Source of the DNA: Planctomycetota bacterium
GTDB lineage: Bacteria > Planctomycetota > UBA1135 > UBA2386
Reading direction: 5' to 3'
Assembly: GCA_016716265.1 (NCBI GenBank)
Contig: JADJWQ010000006.1
Coordinates: 3,003,501 to 3,067,500 of the forward strand
DNA: 64,000 nucleotides
Made by a program: the position numbers and the translations under genes. Numbering within the stretch: the first letter of the stretch is position 1; each line of letters begins with the position of its first letter. Below the pieces are notes generated by a model, which saw only the letters and a program-made list of their open reading frames with translations, was not told where the DNA came from and did no database searches. Below are positions 57,358 through 64,000 of the stretch, piece by piece.

Positions 57358-58998
57358 TCACCGGCTCTCGACGCGGATCGCCTGCCCGCCGCCGACCGCA
57401 GCGATCGCCTCGAGCAGCCCGTGGTTCGCCTCGCCGATGCCGACGCAGTGGATTTCGGCACGACGGAACAGATTCATGCGCCGCACGTCCTCGACCAGGA
57501 ACCGGTACGGCGGGTGGGCGTACGGGCCCTGGAAGATCAGCGTCGGGACGTTCTCGTAGCGGATGCCCATCTCGGGATCGCCGGCCTGGTCCTCGGGGTC
57601 GCGGGCGTCCTTCTCGGCGTAGTCGTCCCAGGACGGCGCGCCATCGGACAGCAGGAACACGGTGTCGCAGCCGTCGAACAGCGCCTTGGCATCGACGTAC
57701 TCGGCATCGCGCACCAGGCCGGTACCGGTCATGCGGAACGCCGCCGCGATGCCGCCGTGCAGGTTCGTCTTGCCGCGCAGCACGCCGTCGGGTCGGCTCT
57801 CGACCGGCGGGCCGGGCCGGATTCGGTCGAGCTCCGCGAGCGCGGCGCGGACCTTCGCCTTGGTCGCGCGGACCAGCTTGGGCGTCGCGTCGAGCGGCGT
57901 GGCCTCGTCGCCGAACAGCAGCACCGCGAACTCGTGGTCCTCGTTGAGGCTGAGCAGCGACAGCCGCAGGTACTCGCGTGCGGCGTCGAAACGCGTGACG
58001 ACGCGGCTCCAGTCGATGTCCGCTGCGCCCGGCACGAAGCCGGTATCACCCGGCGCGGGCTTGTTCCCACCCTCTCCGCCGGTCGTCGGCCCGAGCTCGC
58101 GCTTCTCGTTGTCCGTGATGCGCCGCAGCATCGAGTCGCTCGCGTCGATCACGTAGACGAAGCGGTAGCCGAAGGTGCGGACCGAGAAGAACGGGACGGT
58201 CGTCGTCCGCCCCTCGCCCTGCGGCCGGCTCGGCGTGCGCTCGAGCTCGCTGCGCCACCACTGCGATTCGAGGCCGAGGTTGGTGACGCCGAACACCTGC
58301 GCGAGCTGTCGCGAGATCACCACCTTGGTCCGCTGTGGCGTCTCCTCGAGGTCGAGCTGCTCGATCAGCGCGAGCGCGACCGTGTGCCACGGATCGCTGC
58401 GAACGCGAGTCTTCATCGAAATGAGCACGCGGCCGACGCACTCGATCATCAGCGCGCGCTCGTTGTCGCGACGTGGCGGCTCGGTGAGGATGCGCAAGCA
58501 CAGCTCGGCGAGCCCGTCGGGAGCATCGACGTTCGCGACCCGATCGGAGAGCGCCTCGAAGGTCGCGGCCCGCAGGTATGGATCGCCGCGGCCGGTGATG
58601 ACCTGACGCAGCGCCTCGAAGTCCCGATCGGCCGTGTAGCGCTGCGTCTGGAACCACAGCCAGGCATCGTCGGCGTCGTCCTGCTGCTTGCGCCAGTCGG
58701 CGAGCAGCAGCGCGTCCGCGTTGCCCTTGAAGGCGTCCATCGCGATCTGCGCGACGAGGTAGCGGACCGGCCCCTCGGGATACTCGGGCTTCGCGTAGTC
58801 GCGGATCAGCAGCGGCAGCGCGCGCGGATCGCGCGTCTCGGCCAGTGCCAGCCGTCCGAGCGTCCGCTTGTAGAGCGACGGGCGCTCCTTCCACGTCTGG
58901 TACTTCGCCAGCGCCTCCTCCCAGGTCTGGGCCGGCAGTCCGGAGAACGACGGCAGCAGCAGGGCCGCAGCGAACAGCACGGGCAGTGGTCTCGGCAT
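57358..58998 (-). CDS. Exported von Willebrand factor A protein
   Basis: 546 residues, signal peptide (VLFAAALLLPSFSGLPAQ). Residues 30-260 are a helical HEAT-like region (ALAETRDPRALPLLIRDYA, YTADRDFEALRQVI). The vWA domain begins near residue 280 with VYVIDASDSM, a DxSxS MIDAS site; TNLHGGIAAAF supplies the MIDAS Thr and DTVFLLSDGAPSW the last Asp. It may bind a partner protein through a divalent ion. Divergent from the VIT/vWA gene. Confidence 0.84.
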   Translation of the reverse strand: MPRPLPVLFAAALLLPSFSGLPAQTWEEALAKYQTWKERPSLYKRTLGRLALAETRDPRALPLLIRDYAKPEYPEGPVRYLVAQIAMDAFKGNADALLLADWRKQQDDADDAWLWFQTQRYTADRDFEALRQVITGRGDPYLRAATFEALSDRVANVDAPDGLAELCLRILTEPPRRDNERALMIECVGRVLISMKTRVRSDPWHTVALALIEQLDLEETPQRTKVVISRQLAQVFGVTNLGLESQWWRSELERTPSRPQGEGRTTTVPFFSVRTFGYRFVYVIDASDSMLRRITDNEKRELGPTTGGEGGNKPAPGDTGFVPGAADIDWSRVVTRFDAAREYLRLSLLSLNEDHEFAVLLFGDEATPLDATPKLVRATKAKVRAALAELDRIRPGPPVESRPDGVLRGKTNLHGGIAAAFRMTGTGLVRDAEYVDAKALFDGCDTVFLLSDGAPSWDDYAEKDARDPEDQAGDPEMGIRYENVPTLIFQGPYAHPPYRFLVEDVRRMNLFRRAEIHCVGIGEANHGLLEAIAAVGGGQAIRVESR

Positions 58999-59176
58999 GA
59001 TCGGCGCGCTCGGACGCGCGATCCGTTGTAACCGGCGTACGGATCGAGGTCACGGACGCCCCGGGGCCCGCGGGTGAGCGGCCAGTCGTCACGCCGGCGT
59101 AACCCGGCGTCCACGACCGGCGACACCGGCGCCAACCGCACCCCGCGGTCCGGCCGTTGCCCTCGGCACCGACACC

Positions 59177-61708
59177 ATGAGACCCTCACACGTTCGGCCC
59201 GCGCTCGCACTCGCACTGGCGACCGCGATCTTCCTCGCCCCTGCCGGGGTCCGCGCCCAGGGACTCGAGACGACGCGCTGCGATCTGCAGGTGCGCGTCG
59301 TCGACGGCATCGCGTCGACGCGCCTGACGCTGACCGTGCGCAACCCGGCCGCCCGCATCGCCGAGGCGGACTGGGTCCTGCCGCTGCCCGAGGGCGCCGT
59401 CGCCGACCATCTGGAGACGACGATCGACGGCGTCGAGGCACGCGGCGAGGTGCTCGACGCCGCCCAGGCACGCGGCGTCTACGAGCAGATCGTGCGTCGG
59501 AAGCGCGACCCCGCGCTGCTCGAGCACTTCGGGCGCGGCTGCCTACGGGCGCGGCTGTTCCCGATCCCGGCCCGCGGCGAGGCGAAGATCGAGATCGGCT
59601 GGCGCCAGGTCCTGCCCGAGCTCGGCGACCTCGCGCGCTGGAGCTTCCCGGCCGCGACCTGCGGACCGGACGGCGCGACCCCCGCGCTGGTGGTGCTCGA
59701 CGTCGCGATCGAGTCGTCGCGCCCGATCCGCAACGTGCTCGCCCCGACGCCCGGTATCGAGATCCTGCGTCCCGACGACCACCACGTGCGAGCGTCCTGC
59801 GAGCTACCCGGCAACGCGCTCCGCACCGAGCCGCTGGCATTGCTCTACGGCCTGTCCGAGGCCGAGTTCGGTCTGCACGCACTCACCTTCCGACGCGGCA
59901 CCGACGACGGCCATTTCGTCCTGCTGCTGTCGCCGAAGCGCACCTGGCCGGATCAGCAGGTGCTCGATCGGTCGATCGTGTTCGTGGTCGACACGTCGGG
60001 CTCGATGAAGGGCGAGAAGATCGAGCAGGCGAAAGCTGCATTGCGGCAATTCGTCGCCTCGCTGCGGCCGACGGACCGCTTCGACATCGTGACCTTCTCG
60101 ACCGAGGCGCGCAGCTTCTTCGGCGGGACGCAGCCGGCCGATGCCGAACGCGTCGCCGACGCCCTGCAGCGCATCGAGCGCATCGAGGCCGCCGGTGGGA
60201 CGAACTTCGCCAGCGCATTGGAGAGCTGCGCGCCGGACCGCGGTCCCGCCGGAGCGCACGTGCCGATCGTCGTCCTCGCGACCGACGGCCTGCCGTCGGT
60301 CGGCACCAAGGACCCGACGGAGCTGACCGGCATCGCCCGCAAGACGCTCGGCGACATCGACGCGCGCATCTTCGTGCTCGGCGTCGGCCACGATCTGGAC
60401 GCGGTGCTGCTCGACCGACTCGCCGACGAGACCCGCGGAACACGCCAATACGTGCGGCCCGGCGAGAACATCGAGGAGAAGGCGAGCGACCTGTTCGACA
60501 AGCTGTCGAGTCCGGTGCTCACCGATCTGACGCTCCAGATCGACGGCGCCGAGGTGTCCCGCATGGTGCCCGCGAAGCTGCCCGACCTGTTCGTCGGCAG
60601 CCGTCTGCTGGTCGCCGGGCGCTACGCGAAGCCCGGCCACTTCGCGATCCGGCTGTGCGGCAGGATGCAGGGAGTGGCCCGCGAGTACGTCTACGAGGCC
60701 GACTTCGCCGCCGCCGACCAACGCAACGACTTCGTGCCGGTGCTGTGGGCCGAGCGCCGCGTGGCGACGTTGCTCGACGCGATCCGGCTGAACGGGCAGG
60801 ACCGGGAGCTGGTCGACGAAGTGAAGGCGCTCGGGACCGAGTACCGGATCGTCACACCGTTCACGTCGCACCTGATCGTCGAGGAAGGCCTCGCTGGCCC
60901 GATCCCGTCACCCGGCGGCGGCGGCAGTGTCCCGGCGCGGCGCGGCGGTCATCCCGGCGGCACCTACCGCGGACCCGGCGACGTCCAGCCACCCGGGCCC
61001 GGCGGTCCGTCGACGCCCGCTGGCGTGCACCCCGGACCGGCCGGACCGGCGACCCCCGGACCGGCCGGCCCGGCCGGCCCCGGCACTGCGGCCGGCCCGA
61101 CCACCGGCGGCGGCATCGTGCTCCGCGACGACGAGTTCTACCTCGGCGCTGGGCGCCGGCAGGACCGCGAGGCGGTGCTCGGCACGATCGCCGAGCGGCT
61201 GCGGGCCGCGGGCGTGCTGCCGCGCGACGCGACCGACGAGGCTGCCAAGGCGCTCGCGGCGGAGGTCGCGCGCGAGATGCTGCAATCCGCACAGGAGCTG
61301 CAGGGACTCGGCGCCCGCAGCGGTACGAAGGCCGTCGACGACAGCGTGTGGCTCGCGCAACTGATGAGCGGAGCACGCCGGGACGAGTCGAAGCTGCTCG
61401 ACCTGTTCTCACGCCGCATCGGCGACCGCGTGTTCCTGCTGCGCGAGGGGGTGTGGACCGACCGCACCTACGACGCCGGGTCGATGGCCGAGAAGAAGCG
61501 CGTCGTCGAGGCGTTCTCGCCGGAGTACTTCGACCTGGTCGCCGCGCGGGAGGACCTGCGCGCGTGCGTCGCGCTGTCGACGCGGCTGATCGTCGTGCTC
61601 GACGACCTCGTGCTCGAGATCAGGCCGCCGGCCCCCTCCGCGGAGAACGAGCCCGCGACGACCGGCGAGCCGGCAGGCAACCCGCCGAGCGGCGGCAAGC
61701 AGGGCTGA
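59177..61708 (+). CDS. Exported VIT and vWA domain protein with collagen-like linker
   Basis: 843 residues with a signal peptide (LALALATAIFLAPAGVRAQ). A VIT domain covers about residues 30-150 (DLQVRVVDGIASTRLTLTV, EADWVLPLPEGA). The vWA domain starts near 268 with VFVVDTSGSMKGEKI (DxSxS), with a Thr in AAGGTNFASAL and Asp in VLATDGLPS. Residues 575-645 are Gly/Pro/Ala-rich (GPAGPATPGPAGPAGPG), a collagen-like spacer. A helical C-terminal part follows. VIT/vWA proteins (inter-alpha-trypsin inhibitor heavy-chain-like) act in surface binding; in planctomycetes they are frequent exported proteins. Partner unknown. Confidence 0.86.
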   Translation: MRPSHVRPALALALATAIFLAPAGVRAQGLETTRCDLQVRVVDGIASTRLTLTVRNPAARIAEADWVLPLPEGAVADHLETTIDGVEARGEVLDAAQARGVYEQIVRRKRDPALLEHFGRGCLRARLFPIPARGEAKIEIGWRQVLPELGDLARWSFPAATCGPDGATPALVVLDVAIESSRPIRNVLAPTPGIEILRPDDHHVRASCELPGNALRTEPLALLYGLSEAEFGLHALTFRRGTDDGHFVLLLSPKRTWPDQQVLDRSIVFVVDTSGSMKGEKIEQAKAALRQFVASLRPTDRFDIVTFSTEARSFFGGTQPADAERVADALQRIERIEAAGGTNFASALESCAPDRGPAGAHVPIVVLATDGLPSVGTKDPTELTGIARKTLGDIDARIFVLGVGHDLDAVLLDRLADETRGTRQYVRPGENIEEKASDLFDKLSSPVLTDLTLQIDGAEVSRMVPAKLPDLFVGSRLLVAGRYAKPGHFAIRLCGRMQGVAREYVYEADFAAADQRNDFVPVLWAERRVATLLDAIRLNGQDRELVDEVKALGTEYRIVTPFTSHLIVEEGLAGPIPSPGGGGSVPARRGGHPGGTYRGPGDVQPPGPGGPSTPAGVHPGPAGPATPGPAGPAGPGTAAGPTTGGGIVLRDDEFYLGAGRRQDREAVLGTIAERLRAAGVLPRDATDEAAKALAAEVAREMLQSAQELQGLGARSGTKAVDDSVWLAQLMSGARRDESKLLDLFSRRIGDRVFLLREGVWTDRTYDAGSMAEKKRVVEAFSPEYFDLVAAREDLRACVALSTRLIVVLDDLVLEIRPPAPSAENEPATTGEPAGNPPSGGKQG

Positions 61709-61747
61709 CGCCTCGCGCCGCGCGGCGTGGCCCGCCACACTGCGCGG

Positions 61748-63052
61748 ATGCAGCGCGACGTCGTCGACCGCGTCGATCGCCCCGGCGCCGCCGCCTGGGT
61801 GCTCTACGACACCGGCAATTCGATCTACTCGGCGTCGGTCACGTTCCTGCTGGCGCCCTGGCTCGTCGACCACCTCGGCGCGAGCCGCACCGCGTTCGGG
61901 GCGACGCAGACCGCGTCGATGGTCGTCGCGGGCCTGATGGTGCCCGTGCTCGGTGCGCTGTGCGACCGGACGCGCTGGACGCGGCCGTTGCTGATCGCCG
62001 CCACGCTGATCGCAGTCGGCGCGATGGCGGCGATGACCCTGCCGTCGACGGCCACGCAGGTGCTCGCCTGGTTCGCATTGGCCAATGTCGCCTACCAGGC
62101 TGCGTTGGTGTTCTACGACGCGCTGCTCCCGTCGATCACGCCGCTGCGCCGGGCCGGGCTCGTCAGCGGACTCGGCGTCGGCCTGGGCTTCGCCGGCACG
62201 ATCCTGACGGCGGGGTCGCTCGCGCTGTTCGGCGCCGGGCTCCACGCCCCGCACGCGATGCGCGTCGGCGCCATCGCGTTCCTCGCGCTCACGCTGCCGT
62301 GCCTCGTCGCCGTGCGCGACCGGCGACGAATCGAACGCCGGGCATCGGCCGCGACGCTCGCCGGCGACGCGCTACGCGACGTGCTGGCGACCCTGCGCGG
62401 GTTACCTCGGCACCGTCCACTGCTGCTGTTCCTGCTCGGCAACTTCTTCCTGACCGACGTCATCTGGACGGCCGCATTGTTCTTCGCCGACTACACGACC
62501 ACCGTGTTCCACGAGATGTTCGTGGCATCCGGGCTCGACGTGTTCGGGCTGCGGTTCGAGCCGACGCCGGGCCAGGAACCGAAGCTCACGGCGTTCCTCG
62601 GGACCCTCGGCGCCGCGCTGAACGTCGGCGCACTGCTGTTCGGCATCGCGCTCGGCGCGCTGGCCGACCGCTGGTCGGCGCTCGGCACGATGCGCATCGC
62701 CGGCGTGGTGCTCGGCCTCGCGCTGGTCGGAGGCGTCGCGTTCGGCGGCATCCACGCCGGCTGGTTCGCGGCGACGATGGTGTTCGGCGGGGCGTTCGGC
62801 ATGGCCGGTGTCAAGACGGCCGGCCGCAAGGTGCTGCTGGAGCTCGCGCCGCGCGAGCGGCTCGCCGAGCACATCGGCCTCTACGGCATCACCACCAAGC
62901 TGTCGGTGCTCGGTGCGGTGAGCTACGGAGCGATCGCCGACGTCGCCGGTGTGAAGCCCGCGCTGCTCGCACAGTGCGTGCAGATCGCGATCGGCCTCGC
63001 GTGTCTGTGGGCGATCCGCATGCCAGAACCCGCGGCGACGCCATCGCGATGA
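61748..63052 (+). CDS. MFS transporter of the Atg22/UMF1 type
   Basis: 434 residues with about twelve hydrophobic segments. The first reads VLYDTGNSIYSASVTFLLAPWL, the UMF1/Atg22-like opening, and FADYTTTVFHEMF lies in the central loop. A soluble loop at 200-215 (RDRRRIERRASA) splits the two halves. It may export amino acids or metabolites, as Atg22 does in yeast vacuoles; no substrate can be fixed. A GTG at 61727 in the same frame is another possible start. Confidence 0.85.
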   Translation: MQRDVVDRVDRPGAAAWVLYDTGNSIYSASVTFLLAPWLVDHLGASRTAFGATQTASMVVAGLMVPVLGALCDRTRWTRPLLIAATLIAVGAMAAMTLPSTATQVLAWFALANVAYQAALVFYDALLPSITPLRRAGLVSGLGVGLGFAGTILTAGSLALFGAGLHAPHAMRVGAIAFLALTLPCLVAVRDRRRIERRASAATLAGDALRDVLATLRGLPRHRPLLLFLLGNFFLTDVIWTAALFFADYTTTVFHEMFVASGLDVFGLRFEPTPGQEPKLTAFLGTLGAALNVGALLFGIALGALADRWSALGTMRIAGVVLGLALVGGVAFGGIHAGWFAATMVFGGAFGMAGVKTAGRKVLLELAPRERLAEHIGLYGITTKLSVLGAVSYGAIADVAGVKPALLAQCVQIAIGLACLWAIRMPEPAATPSR

Positions 63053-63071
63053 GTCGCTATCCTGCGCGCGG

Positions 63072-64000
63072 ATGATACCGGTCCCCTCGCCCGCCGCGCT
63101 CCTCGCCGCACTGGTCGTGGCCGGCACCGGGGCGGCGACCGCCCAGGTCCGCGCCGCGTCAGCGCCGGACGGTGGCGAGCATTGGTCGTTCCAGCGGCTG
63201 CCCGCAGCGGTGCCGTTGCCCGCGGCGACCGCCGACGCCACCCACCCGATCGATCGCTTCGTCCGGGCCCGGCTGCGGGAGCTCGGCATCGCATCCGCGC
63301 CGCCGGCCGACCCGGCGACGTTGCTGCGCCGCGCGCACCTGACGCTGACGGGGCTGCCGCCCGACCTCGCCGACCTCGACGCATTCCTCCGCGAGCCGAG
63401 CCCGGCGGCGTTCGAGCGAGCCGTCGATGCGCTGCTCGCCTCCCCGCGTCACGCCGAGCACATGGCGTCGTACTGGCTCGACGCCGCGCGCTACGCGGAC
63501 ACCTACGGCTACCAGAGCGACGTGCACCGCGAGGTCTGGCCGTGGCGCGACTGGGTCATCCGGGCGTTCGCCGACAATCTGCCCTACGACCGTTTCGTCA
63601 CCTGGCAGCTCGCTGGCGACCTGCTGCCGGATGCGACCACCGAGACGCGGCTCGCGACGTGCTTCAATCGGCTGCACCGCCAGACGAACGAGGGCGGCAG
63701 CGTCGAGGAGGAGTTTCGGGTCGACTACGTCGCCGACCGCGTCAACACGTTCGGTACGGCCTTCCTCGGCCTGACGGTCGAGTGCGCGCGCTGCCACGAC
63801 CACAAGTTCGATCCGCTGTCGCAGCGCGACTACTACCGGCTGTTCGCGTTCTTCGACGACATCGACGAGAGCGGGCTCTACTCGCATTTCACCGATGCGG
63901 TCCCGACTCCGGTGCTCGACCTGCCGACGCCCGAACAACAGCAGGCCCTCGCGGCCGCGACCACACGCGTCGCGGCCGCCGAGGCAGCGCTGGCCGCGTG
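63072..64000 (+). CDS. DUF1549/PSCyt1 domain protein, start only (3' truncated)
   Basis: 309 codons before the window ends. Signal peptide (ALLAALVVAGTGAATAQ). The planctomycete PSCyt1/DUF1549 shape is clear: HPIDRFVRARL, LRRAHLTLTGLPP, YWLDAARYADTYGYQ and the c-type heme site CARCHDHKFDPLSQRDYY near residue 238. DUF1553 would follow in the missing part. These proteins are large periplasmic cytochromes often paired with DUF1501 or sulfatase genes in planctomycetes, probably in polymer breakdown or electron transfer. It follows the MFS gene by 19 bases. Confidence 0.9.
   Translation, partial: MIPVPSPAALLAALVVAGTGAATAQVRAASAPDGGEHWSFQRLPAAVPLPAATADATHPIDRFVRARLRELGIASAPPADPATLLRRAHLTLTGLPPDLADLDAFLREPSPAAFERAVDALLASPRHAEHMASYWLDAARYADTYGYQSDVHREVWPWRDWVIRAFADNLPYDRFVTWQLAGDLLPDATTETRLATCFNRLHRQTNEGGSVEEEFRVDYVADRVNTFGTAFLGLTVECARCHDHKFDPLSQRDYYRLFAFFDDIDESGLYSHFTDAVPTPVLDLPTPEQQQALAAATTRVAAAEAALAA

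Noticed and set aside
60905..61115. Tandem repeat in the VIT/vWA gene
   Set aside because: It is a degenerate Gly-Pro-Ala-coding low-complexity stretch without an exact unit, so it is described as a linker only.

Overview
The window is about 70% GC, tightly packed and AT-poor at third codon positions. It most likely comes from a deep-branching or poorly sampled member of the Planctomycetota. Supporting features are the start of a DUF1549 (PSCyt1) cytochrome gene at the right edge, a CXPXR arylsulfatase, a vWA/VIT exported-protein pair, an ECF sigma factor with a very long extracytoplasmic extension, a beta-propeller/c-type cytochrome fusion, and three exported proteins that share a C-terminal Pro-Ile-Pro domain. 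The assignment is inferred from gene content; there is no rRNA in the window.

Layout. 1-3961 (+): a pyruvate/2-oxoacid:ferredoxin oxidoreductase operon, with a GltD-like flavoprotein fused to a 2[4Fe-4S] ferredoxin, PorA, PorB and a small Cys protein. 3980-5836 (-): DbpA-like DEAD-box helicase. 6230-8056 (+): an SDR enzyme and an unknown protein. 8075-14089 (-): a sigma/TM/beta-domain fusion followed by a membrane electron-transfer cassette (two tiny membrane proteins, a ferric-reductase-like/Rieske protein and a Cys-motif membrane protein). 14201-19527 (-): PAAR, DUF4123 and a large LCAT-like lipase, a candidate type VI secretion effector island; the lipase frame is broken once near its end. 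19699-22978 (+): M1 peptidase, a membrane protein and a DsrC. 23058-24599 (-): a decayed mobile-type gene of lower GC. 24765-27682 (-): a class V aminotransferase/cysteine desulfurase whose N-terminus contains a 15-bp minisatellite, and an RlmD-like rRNA methyltransferase. 27797-33318: glycogen metabolism, with malQ and glgX intact and treZ reduced to a remnant. 33403-36165 (-): beta-propeller/cytochrome protein. 36341-41592 (+): TetR, membrane fusion protein and RND pump. 41651-46936 (+): K+ channel, sulfatase and a TIGR03546-TIGR03545 fusion. 46939-50835: two divergent exported serine proteases (S1 and S8). 50822-55017 (-): three mostly exported or unknown proteins. 55344-57244: an exported small protein and an ECF sigma/anti-sigma pair. 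57358-61708: two divergent vWA proteins. 61748-64000 (+): an MFS transporter and the truncated DUF1549 gene.

How it works together. The clear functional units are the Por complex, the glycogen branch, the efflux operon, the Rieske/ferric-reductase cassette, the ECF/anti-sigma pair and the PAAR-DUF4123-lipase trio. The trio is the best candidate for an undescribed system: it has the adaptor, spike tip and toxic enzyme order of a type VI effector cassette, but no secretion core genes are visible here. I saw no tRNA, rRNA or CRISPR array.
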